NCBI GenBank assembly: GCA_964016985.1
Contig: OZ024823.1
Span: 66,360,514 to 66,424,513, forward strand
Direction: 5' to 3'
Length of the DNA: 64,000 nt
Origin: Anodontia alba
Taxonomy: Eukaryota; Mollusca; Bivalvia; Lucinida; Lucinidae
Every line of letters starts with the position of its first letter. Position 1 is the stretch's first letter. Position numbers and translations under genes: made by a program. Positions 21,241 to 34,553 of the stretch are shown here, piece by piece. The notes beneath the pieces are model-generated. The model ran no database searches and was not told the DNA's origin. It was given only the letters and a program-made list of their open reading frames with translations.

Positions 21241-22652
21241 ATGCTGAATTTTCATTACTGAGATCACTGGCACGCCATTAAAATATTTTGGCAAATAATA
21301 CTTAGTTGAGGATGTATACCGTATGAAGAGATACATTTTCTTTTGAAAAGCGATAAGCGGAGGCAAGCATAATAGTACCTTAGCACTTAATATGCAAGAA
21401 AGCAGTCTCTGCATCAAAACGGCTATGACTGTTTCTAAGTCACACAGAAGGAAGCTATTTAGTAATCCCTATGTAGATTCTTATGGTCCTGCTCAGATAC
21501 GCCCCCAAGCGATGACACGCAAATTTGGGACATTCACATTTCCATTATTGATTACAAAAATATAAGTGAAGATACCCAAAAATGCAATAGTCACAAAGTA
21601 ACATTTCCCTTGCACCGCATGAAGAAACCGCAGGCTCGTAACGGTAATGTCATGTAAAATCGTAGAGGGAAACCACTTAGAGAGAAAAACAAATGCATAC
21701 GAAACTGACACATATTGAAAATAGAACCTAAGAATTGGGCAGACGTGCAGAGCGCAAGAACCATAACTCTGGCATTTATACTTTTTGAGTTCTTTCCCTT
21801 GGAACTTTGTCCGTCTCAAAAAACCTGTCCGCTCTATAACTTGAAAACCGTTCAAGATACCTTCACGAAACTTTATTATGAATATCAATCAGCATTAGGT
21901 GACGTGCAAAGCGCGAGAACCATAACTCTTGCATTTATACTTGTTGAGTTATTTCCCTTGGAATATCATTAGTTAATATAAATGTTCGCTGAATGTACAA
22001 TACAATATGACACCAAAAAGGGGGGAGACATCTGTGTTTTTGTAGAAAAACAAATTCTAGTTGCTCAGCTACTTTTCAAATCATACTTATATTTGGTATA
22101 CAGATAGCTATGGAAGATGTTCTTCATCCAAAATTATATCCAGTACCATGTCTTCCTCTCTCCCTCCAACACATCCACCCCCCACCCTTCATGGTCATAG
22201 TCTTTTTATTTGATTGACAAGCGCAAGTTCAGGCGAGCTTTCCTGTCTGGCGACAGGTGTTGTTTTTTTTTTTGCATGCTTAGATGTCAGAGTTGGTCAA
22301 AATGTATAACTCGGGCTATTCTGCAGTAGACATTAATAGAATTGATAGAGCATCTGACTGCAGATCCAGGGTTAAATATCTATAATTTATCTGTATCATC
22401 TGTTTTAAAGAATTAAAGTTTTTCTTAGAAATCAGTGAAGAACTGGGATATAAACCATTTGTTTTAGTATATATTTAGTATAACCTTATGAACATGTATG
22501 AAGCTGCTTTACGGATGGTTTAATTTAGTGAAATATACATACTATGAATATACATGAAACAGCCACACACTTTTGTATCTCTGCTTATCATTTGATTGGA
22601 TACAAACAATAATCACCTAATTTTCAGCATTATCTGTTGTATTATACATTGT
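21241..22652. other. Mostly unique sequence with one ~180-bp direct repeat
   Basis: 'agaaccataactctggcatttatac' near 21750 recurs near 21918 in a tandem pair, resembling the core of another satellite-cored element (compare 3720-3860). The 131-residue minus-strand frame at 21493-21888 overlaps this repeat and matches no family I recognise. The rest is AT-rich with no exon signal. Confidence 0.5.
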
Positions 22653-24000
22653 TAGCTCACCTGAGCACGAAGTGCTCATGGTGAGCTATTGTGGTCAGTC
22701 AATGTTCGTCGTCCGTCGTGCGGCGTCAACAATTGCTTTAAAAGCCTACTCCTCCTACAGCCCTGTGTCAGTTGACTTGATACTTGGTAGGAAGCATCGG
22801 GGTGACTTGTAGATCAAAAATAGCTAAAATCGTCCGACGGAAATCCAAGATGGCCGCCATCTTGAAAATCTATTTTTCGCTTCTTCTCCTGAACCGAAAG
22901 GCCAATTGACTCCAAACTTGCTAGGAAGCATCAGGGTGACTTGTAGAGCAAAAATAGCTAAAATCGTGCCGATCGGAAATCCAAGACGGCCGCCATGGCC
23001 GCCATCTTGAAAATCTATTTTTCGCTTCTTCTCCTGAACCGAAAGGCCAATTGACTCCAAACTTGCTAGGACGCATCAGGGTGACTTTTAGATCAAAAAT
23101 AGCTAAAATCGTGCCGATAGGAAATCCAAGATGGCAGCCATCTTGAAAATCTATTTTTCGCTTCTTCTCCTGAACCAAAAGGCCAATTGACTCCAAACTT
23201 GCTAGGAAGCATCAGGGTGACTTGTAGATCAAAAGTAGCTAAAATCGTGCTGATCGGAAATCCAAGATGGCCGCCATGGCCGCAATCTTGAAAATCTATT
23301 TTTCGCTTCTTCTCCTGAATCGAAAGGCCAGTTGACTCCAAACTTGCTAGGAAGCATCGGGGTGACTTGTAGATCAAAAATAGCTAAAATCGTGCTGATC
23401 GGAAATCCAGGATGGGCGCCATGGCAGCCATCTTGAAAATTTATTTTTCGCTTCTTCTCCTGAACCGAAAGGCCAGTTGACTCGAAACTTGGTAGGAAGC
23501 ATTTGGGTGACTTGTAGATCAAAAATAGCTAAAATCATGCCGGTCTATATTTAGCTTCTTCTCCTGCACCGAAAGGCCAATTGACTCCAAACTTGGTAGG
23601 AGACATTGGGGTGACTTGTAGATCAAAAATAGCTAAAATTGTGCCAATCGGATATCCAAGATGGCCGCCATGGCAGCCATCTTGAAAAATTGTTCGCTTC
23701 TTCTCCTGAACCAAAAGACGAATTGACTTGAAACTTGATAGGAAGCATTGGGGTGACTCGTAGATCAAAAATAGCTAAAATCGTGCCGCTCGTAAATCCA
23801 AGCTGGCGGCCATTTAGAGTTTGTTCAAATGATCACACTCCATTGACTGGCATGCCGTATATATTCTTCTTCAAAATTAAGAACTGCTTAAATGATGATC
23901 TTTTCATTAGTTGCGATGACAGGATTGGAAAAATGTTGCATAACATCTGCATATCTGCAGTGGCTATGTCACTCAGGTGAGCGACCCGTGGCCCTCTTGT
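22653..24000 (+). mobile_element. Type B tandem-core element
   Basis: The left end is tagctcacctgagcacgaag with a gtccgtcgtgcggcg leader. About eight type B monomers follow. The right end is ctcaggtgagcgacccgtggccctcttgt, in which the usual GGCCC/GGGCC pair has collapsed to one half. One monomer near 23540 is deleted (aatcatgccgg joined to tctatatttagc). Confidence 0.85.
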
Positions 24001-24060
24001 TATATACATAAATATCAATATAAAGTAGGTAATCCAATCTATTATTTCCTATTCATTTAT

Positions 24061-24341
24061 GTCCAGCCTTGATGGCTCAGTCGGATGGACATCGGATTGA
24101 TGATCAGGAGGTTGTGGGTTTGATCCTCACCAGGTCCGTGCAAATTCATCATGAAATATTTTCTACAGTCATTCTCTCCCTTCCACTGATTCAAGAAAGT
24201 TGTTCAGCTGTCAGTTTCTGGCGAAAGAATGTGCACAAATACTGGTTAGCCACTTAGAGGACTAAGCCTGCCCAGGAAAAACTGACCCGCTGGACATGAA
24301 CCTATTGGTTTGACTGGGCTGTAAAACCTCAACTCAATCAA
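24061..24341 (+). mobile_element. SINE-1, diverged copy
   Basis: A tRNA-like head (gatggctcagtcgga; gtgggtttgatcctcacc) and body match SINE-1, with a ctcaactcaatca tail. A 14-bp target duplication (tcctattcatttat) lies at 24047-24060 and 24342-24355. The tandem-core element at 24356 starts at the first base after the right duplication. Confidence 0.88.
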
Positions 24342-24355
24342 TCCTATTCATTTAT

Positions 24356-26016
24356 TAGCTCACCTGAGCTGTGCTCAGGATGAGCTATAGTGATCACTTT
24401 TTGTCTGTCCATCTGTCCGTCCGTACATACGCCAGGTACATTGGGAGGTTGGCGTTTGTAATGGCGTCTGGTTTATTCCGTCATTGTAGGCTTAAAAATT
24501 GTGTTGTTGAGTTGACAAATAGATGAAAATGGTAGTTGTGGGGTTAAAGAAGATCAAAGGAATAACCTCATAATGTACCTCTCATAAGAACGTCCGTCCG
24601 TCCGGTTGTCCGTCCGTCTGTTAACACTTTCAAACGACAACTCGAAAGCCGTTGAAGCAATTTGTCCCTAATTTGGTAAGAATGTTGCTTGGTTAGGGGC
24701 CTTTAAAAATAGCTAAAACTATGATGATCTGCCTCTTGGTTTGGTTGCCATGGCAACAGAAAGCTCCCATAGTCTTATAATGGTAAAATGGTAAAATTGC
24801 AGTTTCTTCATAACCAGTGAAGTGATGTGAACCATATTTGGTGGTTATGATCATTGGATGATTGTCTATCCAGTGTGTTTTATGACCAATGGCCATTTTG
24901 TTTGGTTGTCATGGCAACATTAAATTTAAAAAAAGTGAATTTTTTAAATGACATCTCTTCCAAAACCACTAAAGCAGTATGACTAATTTTGTACAAATGT
25001 TGCTTGGGTAAGGACAAGTCAAAATAGCTAAAATTATGGTGATCTGCCTCTTGGTTTGGTTGCCATGGCAACAGAAAGCTCCCATAGACTTATAATAGAA
25101 AAATGGTTAAATTGCATTTTCTTCATAACCAGTGAAGTGATGTGACCCATATTTGGCAGTTAGGATAATTTGATGATTGTCTAACCAGTTTGTGAGTTTC
25201 ATGACCAGTGGCCATTTTGTTTGGTTTCCATGGCAACATTAAATTTAAAAAAATAAAAAATTTTTTTTTAATGACGCCTCCAAAACCGCTGAAGCAGTAG
25301 GACTCTAATTTGGTACAAATGTTAGATTGATAAAGGCAATTGAAAATAGCTTAAAGTCTGCCACTTTGGTTGCCATGACAACAGAAAACTCCCATAGACT
25401 TATAATGAGAAAATGGTTAAATTGCATTTTCTCCATAATCAGTGAAGTGATGTGAACCATATTTGGCAGTTATGATCATTGGATGATTGTCTACCCAGTT
25501 TATGTGTTTTATGACCAGTGACGATTTTGTTTGGTTGCCATGGCAACATTAAATTTAAAAAAAAAGAATTTTTTAAATGACAGCTCCTCCAAAACCACAG
25601 TAAGCAGTGTTGCAAACTTCATTACTGCTTATGAAGAGTCAATAAAACTGAGACTCCCATTTTCTAATCCGTAGTGAGACCTTTTTTCCAAAGGCAATCT
25701 TTTTGACGTTTATTATATTTCCCTGCCCCTGTACTGTTTACATGTATACAATCATGATATTGTCAAACAACTCTTCAGAAACCACTTAGCCTTCACATTG
25801 ATCCTACTGTTGAAGTGTGATTGAGTTTGTTCAAATGATCATTCTCCACTGACTGTCATGCCCATATTATGTTCTTCTTCAAAACTAAGAACTGCTTAAA
25901 TGATGATCCTTTGATTAGTTGCAATGATAGGATTGAAAAAATATTGCATAACATCTGCATATCTGCAGTCGCTATTGACACTCAGGTGAGCGAGCTGTGG
26001 CCCGTGGGCCTCTTGT
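24356..26016 (+). mobile_element. Tandem-core element, type F core
   Basis: The left end is tagctcacctgagctgtgctcagg. The core is ~310-320 bp monomers with 'ttggttgccatggcaacaga', 'aagctcccatagacttata' and 'ataaccagtgaagtgatgtg'. The right end is the type A/B terminus. An insertion of about 165 bp (24433-24595) splits the ccgtccgt leader into two halves. Confidence 0.8.
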
Positions 26017-26022
26017 ATTCCA

Positions 26023-26432
26023 TTAGCTGGCTGGCAGCAGATTTTTAGGTCTGGTATATGTATCAGCCGGCTGTCATTAGACCTAAAAGTCAGAGCCGGC
26101 CTCGGTGGCTCAGTTGGATGCGCCGTCCGACTGGAGACCAGGAGGTCACGGGTTCAACCCCCGCCGAGGTCGGCAACATTCTTTCGTGGAGAATGATCAT
26201 GAAATATTTTCTACGGTCATTCTCTCCCTTCCGCTGATTCAAGAAGGGCAGTTGTCAGTTTCTGGCGAAAGAATGTGCACAATACTGGTTAACCGCTTAG
26301 AGGACTAAGCCTGCCCAGTAAACGTGTGGCTAGGTAAACTGACCTCGCTCGACATGACCCCATTGGGTTGACTGGGTCGTAAAACCTCAACACAAACAAA
26401 GACCTAAAAGTCTCTTGCCAGCCAGCTGGCAG
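26023..26432. repeat. Imperfect palindromic element split by SINE-1
   Basis: 'gctggctggcagcagatttttaggtc' on the left is complementary to 'gacctaaaagtctcttgccagccagc' on the right, giving a small inverted-repeat element once the SINE at 26092-26399 is ignored. It ends about 85 bp upstream of the ENOPH1 exon. Confidence 0.65.
26092..26399 (+). mobile_element. SINE-1, full copy
   Basis: Nearly identical to the copy at 3252-3553. It has a 13-bp target duplication (agacctaaaagtc) at 26079-26091 and 26400-26412. It inserted into one arm of the palindrome described separately. Confidence 0.92.
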
Positions 26433-26468
26433 CAGACCTTGCAGAAAAAAAAAAAAAAAAAAAAATAG

Positions 26469-26714
<246 letters not shown>

Positions 26715-27233
26715 TAAGAAAAATTTTTTTTTAGTTCACCTGGGCCGAAGGCTCCAAGGGGGAGTTTATATAGTATGGCAGTCTGTCCGTTGACCGTCCA
26801 TCTGTCAGCACCTTTGACCAGTTATATCTCCACAGTCTGCAGGCTGATCTCAATCATTTCTCATCTATAGCATGCCTCTGGTGGGGCATTGATGACATAA
26901 GCTTTTCATGGAAATCCAATGAAAACTTTGCCAAGGTTCTATAGACTTACTGTGGGAAAATGTTTGTCATCACCAAAACTCCTTCAGTTTTGATCAGATG
27001 TTCCTGAAACTTGCAGATAAGGTAGAAATGGATGAAGTCTCAGTCAAGTTCGAAAACTGGCCAGATTGGATCATTAATCTTAGATATGTCCCCCTGATTG
27101 CTAAAAAAGCCTCTGTTTGACTTTGTCATCAGCGTAACTCATTCAGTTTTGATTGTATGTTCCTGAAACTTGCAGATAAGGTGGATAGGGATGAAATCTC
27201 AATTTCGAAAACTGGCCAAATCTGATCATTAAT

Positions 27234-27529
27234 CAGGGTTCAAACACGTCAGGGAAATGTCAGGGAAATTTAATTTTTTTCAAGGTCAGGGAATTGTCAG
27301 GGAATTCTGTGATGTGTCAGGGAAAAATGAAGTTTTGCAAAAATGTCAGGGAAATGTCAGGGAATTTTACATTTTAACCTGATTAAGCTGGAATGTTTGG
27401 TCTGGATGTATCTTTGCTAAATTCATAAAATTTTCGACTCCAATACTGTCAGGGTAATTTGAATTTGTGTCAGGAAAATGTCAGGGAATTGTCAGGGAAT
27501 TCTGGTCAGTCTTAAATGTATGAACCCTG
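27234..27529 (+). mobile_element. hAT-like MITE with GTCAGGGAA repeats
   Basis: Ends are CAGGGTTCAAACA and its inverse TGTATGAACCCTG (imperfect inverted repeats of hAT type), 296 bp long. Inside are about nine copies of 'gtcagggaa' or 'gtcagggtaa', clustered near both ends like hAT transposase-binding repeats. An 8-bp target duplication is not convincing because another element starts at the right boundary. Confidence 0.7.
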
Positions 27530-27531
27530 TA

Positions 27532-29165
27532 TTAACCCCAGCCGCGAAGCGGATGGGGGATTATAGAAATGGCCTTCATCTGTCCGTCCGTCCGTCTGTC
27601 CTTCCGTAACACTTTCTTGTCTGCTCCATATGAAAGATTTTCATTAAACTTTGGTCAAATGTTCGCCTCAGTGAGTCGATGTGCAGAACCCATAGGTCAA
27701 GGTCACAGGTCAAGGTCATGGGTTTGAGCTATGAATTTCGTGTCCGCTCCATATCTCCTTTACCCCATGGAAAGATTTTCTTTAAACTTTGGTCATATGT
27801 TTGCCTCAGTGAGACGATGTGCAGAACTCATAACTCAACCATGCCGACACAAGGTCAAGGTCACAGTTCAAGATCACAGGTTTGAGCCTTGAATTTCGTG
27901 TCCGCTCTGTATCTCCTATACCAGTGGAAGGATTTTCTTTAAACTTAGTCAGATGTTCACCTTAGTGAGATGATGTGCAGAATCAATAACTCAACCATGC
28001 CGACTCAAGGTCAAGGTCACAGTTCAAGGTCATGGGTTTGAGCCTTGAATTTTGTGTCCGCTCTGAATCTCCTTTACCCCTGGGAGGATTTTCTCTAAAC
28101 TTTGGTCAAATGTTCACCTGTTGGACAATGTGCAGAACCCATAACTCAGCCATGGGGACTCAAGGACAAGGTCACAGTTCAAGTTCGCGAGTTTGAGCCC
28201 TGAATTTCGTGTCCACGCAATACCTCCTTTACCCCTGGAAGGATTTTCTTTTAATTTTGGTCAAATGTTTGCCTCAGTGAAATGATGTGCAGAACCCATA
28301 GCTCAACCATGCAGACTCACAAGATCACAGTTCAAGGTCACAGGTTTGAGCCTTGAATTTTGTGTCCACTCTCTATCTCCTTTACCCTTGGGAGGATTTT
28401 CTTTAAATTTTGGTCAAATGTTTACCTCAGTGGGATAATGTGCAGAACCCATAACTCAGCCCTGCAGACTTAAGGTCAAGGTCACAGTTGAAGGTCACGA
28501 GTTTGAGCCTTGAATTTGGAGTCGGCTCCATATCTCCTTTACCCCTAGAAGGATTTTCTTTAAACGTTGGTCAAATATTTGCCTCAGTGAGATGATGTGC
28601 AGAACCCATGACTCAGCTATGCTGACTCAAAGTCAAGGTCACAATTGAAGGTCACTAGTTTGAGCCTTGAATTTTGAGGCCACTCCATTGCCGTTCAGAG
28701 TGCTTTTTTAAATTTGGGTCAAATGTTCGCCTTAGTGAGATGATGTGTAGAACCTATAACTCACCGATGCAGACTCAAGGTCAAGGTCACAATTGAAGGT
28801 CACCCATCTCTTTCTTGTTTGCTCCATATCTCCTGAACCTTTTGAAAGATTTTCATGAAACTTTGGTCAAACACTTGCCTTAGTGAGGCGATGTGCAGAA
28901 CCCATAACTCAAGCATGCCGACTCAAGGTCACGAGTTTGAGCCTTGAATGTCATGTTCACTCCGTATCTCCTGAACCCTTTGAAAGATATTTATTCAATT
29001 TGACTCAAATGTTTGCCTTAGTGGGATGATGAGCAGAACCCATAACTCAACAATGCAGAATCAAGGTCAAGGTCACAATTGAAGGCCACCGGTTTGAGCC
29101 GTTAATTTTGAGGCCGCTCCATTGTCATTCTGTGGGGGATATAGCTGTCCTTCAGACTGCCTTGT
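27532..29165 (+). mobile_element. Tandem-core element, type D core
   Basis: The left end ttaaccccagccgcgaagcgg..ggggg forms a different hairpin (CCCC, CCGC paired with GCGG, GGGG), followed by a (gtcc)n leader. The core is about ten ~160-bp monomers with 'gatgtgcagaacccataactca', 'aaggtcaaggtcac', 'gtttgagccttgaatttt' and 'tatctcctttacccctgg'. It ends 'gggggatatagctgtccttc..ctgccttgt'. Confidence 0.78.
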
Positions 29166-29242
29166 TAATCTTAGAGTTACGTCCCCTTCATTGCTAAAAA
29201 AGCCTCTGTTTGATTTTGTCATCAGCGTAACTCTTTCATTTT

Positions 29243-30265
29243 TAGCTCACCTGAGCCAAAGGCTCAGGATGAGCAATTGTGATCACTCTCCGTCCATCGT
29301 CCGTCCGTCCGTTCACACCTTTGAACGACTTCTCCTCTGAAACCCCTCTTTAAACTTTATGTGGAGCCTTGTATTAAAGGGGGATTGAAAATTTGTAAAA
29401 ATGGTCACAGTCCATAAATCAAGATGGCCGCCATGCCGATGTATAGCTCCCATAGACTTATAATGGGAAAAAATTTAAAAATCTTCTTTTTTGAAACCAT
29501 GAGACTCACAGCTTATATGTTTTGTATGTCGCAATGTTTAGTGGTCCCCTACATAAATCCTGCCAATCAAGCCCAGGGGGGTCATTAGCTCCCATAGACT
29601 TATAATGGAAAAAACTTAAAAAATCTTCTTCTCTGAAACCATGAGGCCTACAGCTTATATTTGGAGAAAAAAAATTAAAAGAATCTCTTTCTATGAAACC
29701 ATGAGGCCCACAGCTTAAACATTTAGTATGTAGCAATGTTTAGTGGTCCCCTACATAAATCCTGCCAATGAAGTCCCTGGGGTCTAAATTTGCCATGCCC
29801 GGGGGGGTCATTACCTCCCATAGACTTATAATGGGAAAACCTTAAAAAAATTCTTCTTCTCTGAAATCATGAGACCCACAGCTAATATATTTCATATGTA
29901 GCAATGTTTAGTGGTCCCCTACATAAATCCTGCCATCCATGCCCCTGGGGTCCAAATTGGCCATGCCCCGGGGGTCCTTTCCTCTCACAGACTTATAATG
30001 GGAAAAACTAAAAAGATCTCTGAAACCATCAGGCCCACAGCTTATGTATTTAGTATGTAGCAATGTTTAGTGGTCCCCTACATAAATCCTGCCAATCAAG
30101 CCCCTGGGGTTTAAACTGGTTTTACTTATAGCCCTTTGAAAATTTCAGCATTTTAACCTTGTAAGCAAGATATCTCAAAAACTGTTTAAGCCATTGCCTT
30201 AAAACTTGATGGGCTAACTTACAGCAGTTAACTCAGGTAAGCGTTTTGGCCCATGGGCCTCTTGT
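29243..30265 (+). mobile_element. Tandem-core element, type E core
   Basis: The left end is tagctcacctgagccaaaggctcagg with a gtccgtccgtccg leader. The core is ~160-200 bp monomers with 'gtttagtggtcccctacataaatcctgcc', 'aaaccatgaggcccacagctta' and 'cccatagacttataatggg'. The right end is actcaggtaagcgttttggcccatgggcctcttgt. It directly abuts the next element. Confidence 0.8.
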
Positions 30266-32708
30266 TAGCTCACCTGAGCACGAAGTGTTCATGGTGAGCT
30301 ATTGTGGTCAGTCAACGTCCGTCGTGCGGCGTCAACAATTGATTTAAAAGCCTACTCCTCCTACACCCCTGGGCCAATTGACTCGATACTTGGTAGGAAG
30401 CATCGGGGTGACTTGTAGATTAAAAATAGCTAAAATCGTGCCGATCAAAAATCCAAGATGGCTGCCATCTTGAAAATCTATTTTTCGCTTCTTCTCCTGA
30501 ACCGAAAGGCCAATTGGCTAAAATAGCTAAAATCATGCCGATCAGAAATCCAAGATGGCCGCCATGGCCGCCATCTTGAAAAACTATTTTTCGCTTCTTC
30601 TCCTGAACAGAAAGGCCAATTGACTCCAAACTTGCTAGGAAGCATCAGGGACTTGTAGATCAAAAATAGCTAAAGTCGTGCCGATCAGAAATCCAAGATG
30701 GCCGCCATCTTGAAAATCTATTTTTTGCTTCTTCTCCTAAACCCAAAAGCCAATTGACTCCAAACATGGTAGGAAGCATTGGGGTGACTTATAGATCAAA
30801 AATAGCTAAAATCGTTTCAATCGGAAATCCAAGATGGCCGCCATGACAGCGATCTTGAGAATCTATTTTTAGCTCACCTGAGCAAAAGCTCAGGGTGAGC
30901 TATTGTCATCACCCTATGTCCGTCCTCAACAATTAGTTTGTTAACACTCTAGAGGTCACAGTTTTGACCCAATCTTGATGAAACTTGGTCAGAATGTTTG
31001 CCTCTATGAAATTTAGGTCAAGTTCGATACTGGGTTACTTTGGGTCAAAAACTAGGTCACCAGGTCAAATCAAAGGAAAAACTTGTTAACACTCTACAGG
31101 TCATAGTTTTGACCCAATCTTGATGAAACTTGCTCAAAATGTTTGCCTCTATTAAATCTAGGTCAAGTTCGAAACTGGGTCACTTGGGGTCAAAAACTAG
31201 GTCACTGGGCCAGATCAGCAGAAAACTTTGTTAACACTCTAGCGGTCACATTTTTGAAGCAATCATCATGAATCTTGGTCAATATATTTGTCTTGATGAT
31301 TTCTAGGTCAAGTTCAAAACTGGGTCACCTGGGGTCAAAAACTAGGTCACCTGGCCAGATTAGCAGAAAACCTTGTTAACACTCTAGCAGTCACATTTTT
31401 GAAGCAATCATCATGAATCTTGCTCAATATGTTTGTCTTGATGATTTCTAGGTCAAGTTTGAAACTGGGTCACTTGGAGTCAAAAACTGGGTCACCGGGC
31501 CAGATCAGCATAAAACCGTGTTAACACTCTAGCGGTCACATTTTTGAAGCAATCATCATGAATCTTCCTCATTATGTTTGTCTTGATGAATTCTAGGTCA
31601 AGTTCGAAACTGGGTTACCTGGCGTCAAAAACTAGGTCACCTGGCCAGATCAGCAGAAAACCTTGTTAACACTCTAGCGGTCACATTTTTGAAGCGATCA
31701 TCATGAATCTTGCTCAATATGTTTGTCTTGATGATTTCTAGGTCAAGTTCGAAACTGGGTCAATTGGGGTCAAAAACTAGGTCACCTGGCCAGATCAGCA
31801 GAAAACCTTGTTAACACTCTAGCAGTCACATTTTTGAAGCAATCATCATGAATCTTGCTCAAAATGTTTGTCTTGATGATTTATAGGTCGAGTTCGAAAC
31901 TGGGTCACTTGGAGTCAAAAACTAGGTCACCGGGCCAAATCAGCAGAAAACCTTGTTAACACTCTAGCGGTCACATTTTTGAAGCAATAATCATGAATCT
32001 TGCTCAAAATATTTGTCTTGATGATTTCTAGGTCTGGTTCGAAACTGGGTCACCTGGGGTCAAAAACTAGGTCACTAGGCCAAACCAGCAGGAAACCTTG
32101 TTAACACTCTAGCGGTCACATTTTTGAAGCAATCATCATGAATCTTGCTCAAAATGTTTGTCTTGATTAGTTCTAGGATATGTTTGAAACTGGGTCACTT
32201 GCGGTCAAAAACTAGGTCACCCGGCCAAATCAGCAGAAAACCTTGTTAACACTCTAGTGGTCACATTTTTGAAACAGTCATCATGAATCTGGCTCAAAAT
32301 GTTTGTCTTGATGATTTCTAGGTCAAGTTCGAAACTGGAACACCTGGGGTCAAAAACTAGGTCACCTGGCCAAATCAGGGTAAAATCTTGTTATCAATCT
32401 AGCGGTCACATTTTTCAAGCAATCATCATGAACCTTGAACAAAATGTTTGTCTTGATGAGTTCTAGGTCAAGTTCGAAACTGGGTCACTTGGTTTTAAAA
32501 ACTAGGTCACCGGGCCAAATCAGCAGAAAACTTTGTTATAATCATTTTGATCAGAATGTTTGCTTTGATCAGTTCTAGATCAGGATCTCAAAATGCTATG
32601 TTGCTCAGGTGAGCGTTACAGGGCCATCATGGCCCTCTTGTTTGCTTCTGCTCCTGAACCGAAAGGCCAGTTGACTCCAAACTTGCTAGGCAGCATCGGG
32701 GTGACTTG
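30266..32708 (+). mobile_element. Type B tandem-core element, split and truncated
   Basis: Complete left end (tagctcacctgagcacgaag), about four type B monomers, then a nested type C element at 30870-32641. The interrupted monomer resumes at 32642 (ttgcttctgctcctgaacc) and stops at about 32708, where type C sequence takes over without a junction signature. Its right end is missing. Confidence 0.78.
30870..32641 (+). mobile_element. Type C tandem-core element nested in type B monomer
   Basis: A complete left hairpin end and right end (GGGCCAT/ATGGCCC, tcttgt) flank about eleven ~145-bp monomers. The host type B monomer is cut at 'gaatctattttt / ttgcttctgctcc', the same place as the independent insertion at 15232. 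Confidence 0.83.
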
Positions 32709-33981
32709 CTTAAGCAATCATCATGAATCTTGCTCAAAATGTTTGTCTTGATGATTTCTAGGTTGTTCGAAACTGGGTCACCTGGGGTCAAAAACCAGGT
32801 CACCGGGCCAAATCAGCAGAAAAATTTGTTAACACTCTAGCGGTCACATTTTTTAAGCAATCATCATGAATCTTGCTCAGAATGTTTGTCTTGTTGATTT
32901 CTAGGTCAAGCTCGAAACTGGGTCACCTGGGGTCAAAAACTAGGTCACCGGGCCAAATCAGCGGAAACCTTGTTAACACTCTAGTGGTCACATTTTTCAA
33001 GCAATCATCATGAATCTTGCTCAACATGTTTGTCTTGATGATTTCTAGGTCAAGTTTGAAACTGGGTCACTTGGGGTCAAAAACTAGGTCACCGGGCCAA
33101 ATCAGCAGAAAACCTTAACACCCTAGCGGTCACATTCTTGAAGCAATCATCATGAATCTTGCTCAAAATGTTTGTCTTGATGAGTTCTAGGTCAATTTCG
33201 AAACTGGGTCACTTGGGATCAAAAACTAGGTCACCAGGCCAAATCAGCAGAAAATTTTGTTAACACTCTAGCGGTCACATTTTTGAAGCAATCATCATGA
33301 ATCTTGCTCAAAATGTTTGTCTTGATGATTTCTAGGTCAAGTTCGAAACTGGGTCACATGGGGTCAAAAACTAGGTCACCAGATCAAATTAGCAGAAAAC
33401 TGTTAACACTCCAGAGGTCACATTTTTTAATAATCATCATAAATATTGCTCAAAATGTTCGTCTTGATGATTTCTAGGTCTAGTTTAAAACCGGGTCACT
33501 TGATATCAGAAACTAGGTCACCTGGCCAAATCAAAGGAAAATCTTGTTGATGCTCTAGATCATCATGAATCTTGCTCAAAATGTTTGTCTTGATGATTTC
33601 AAAGTGATGTATATTTTTCTGTCCAGTGACTTTCTTAAGTTTTTTCGTTTAGGTCAGTTTCTCAGTAATTGTTGGTCCTACAGAGTGATATTTGATACTT
33701 GTGAAGTGTTTGTGTTTAGGTCAGTTTCTCAGTAACTATTGCTCCTACAGCCAGTGATACTTAGTACATGCATACATCTTAACATGGCCTCTTGAGTGCA
33801 GTCATCCATATTTGACCTTGACCTTTATTTCACAGTCCATTAGACATGCTACATTGTCTTACTTGTTAATATAATCATTTTGAATTTTGATCAGAATGTT
33901 TGCCTTGATCAGTTCTAGATCAGGTTCTCAAAGTGCTATGATGCTCAGGTGAGCGTTACAGGGCCATCATGGCCCTCTTGT
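32709..33981 (+). mobile_element. Type C element lacking its left end
   Basis: It starts mid-monomer ('cttaagcaatcatcatgaatc') and runs through about eight monomers. It includes the non-repeated tail region (ggtcagtttctcagtaa.., tttgaccttgacctttatttc) also seen at 11760-12060, and has a normal right end. It was probably joined to the preceding type B fragment by recombination. Confidence 0.75.
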
Positions 33982-34083
33982 TTATCTTATCTTCCTGAAA
34001 CTTGCAGATAAGGTGGGCACGGATAAAATCTCGGACAAGTTCAAAAACTGGCCAGATCTGATCATTAATCTTGACCCTCTTGT
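33982..34083 (+). repeat. Type G element tail fragment
   Basis: 'cctgaaacttgcagataaggtgg' and 'gccagatctgatcattaatctt' match the type G core. It ends 'ttgaccctcttgt' immediately before the next left end. Confidence 0.65.
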
Positions 34084-34199
34084 TAGCTGACCTGAGCAGG
34101 AAGTGCTCATGGTGAGCTATTCTGATCAGTCAATGTCCGTCGTGCGTTGTCTGCCGTGCGGCATCAACAATTGCTTTAAAAGCTGACTCCTGCTACACC
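34084..34199 (+). mobile_element. Type B left end truncated by the hAT element
   Basis: tagctgacctgagcaggaag..gtgctcatggtgagcta with the gtccgtcgtgcg leader is followed by 'agctgactcctgctacacc', where the hAT inverted repeat begins. The rest of the element is not found on the other side of the hAT insertion. Confidence 0.8.
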
Positions 34200-34553
34200 C
34201 AGTGTTCAAGCCAGGAATTTCAGTTTTGGGGCCCAAGGGCCCCTACCCTCCGAAAAGTTGGGGACAATTGAAAAAATCTGGGGACAACACAATTTTTAAT
34301 CAAAATTTTATAGAAAATGTACCTGTGGGTTTCCGATGAGTATTTTGCTCCAGGCTATCTGCCCTCATAACATTTGAAAGTATGTACAATCCAGGTTAAC
34401 ATCAAACTAACAAAGTTAACTGCTAAAGCTGAAACACTTGAACTCTGGAATCATAACTGTTAACTTATATACATATTCATGTAGCAACACAGGGTTTCAT
34501 TGTTTGTAGAATAGAGTCAAATGTGTTGCTTCAAGTTCACATTGTCTGGATCT

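Larger units (their letters stand above)
26732..29242 (+). mobile_element. Tandem-core element, type G, interrupted
   Basis: The left end tagttcacctgggccgaaggctcc is a variant of the common terminus. The core has 'cctgaaacttgcagataaggt', 'ctggccagatctgatcattaatctta' and 'gcctctgtttgattttgtcatcagcgtaactc'. It is split after 'gatcattaat' by 27234-29165 and resumes as 'taatcttagagttacg'. A tail fragment of the same family is at 33982-34083. Confidence 0.65.

Noticed and set aside
21493..21888. 131-residue minus-strand frame as a membrane protein gene
   Set aside because: It is rich in F, I and V but overlaps a direct repeat that also occurs elsewhere, with no splice or homology support.
27234..27529. 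Coding exon or promoter array in the GTCAGGGAA repeats
   Set aside because: No open frame; the inverted CAGGGTTC ends identify a hAT-like MITE.
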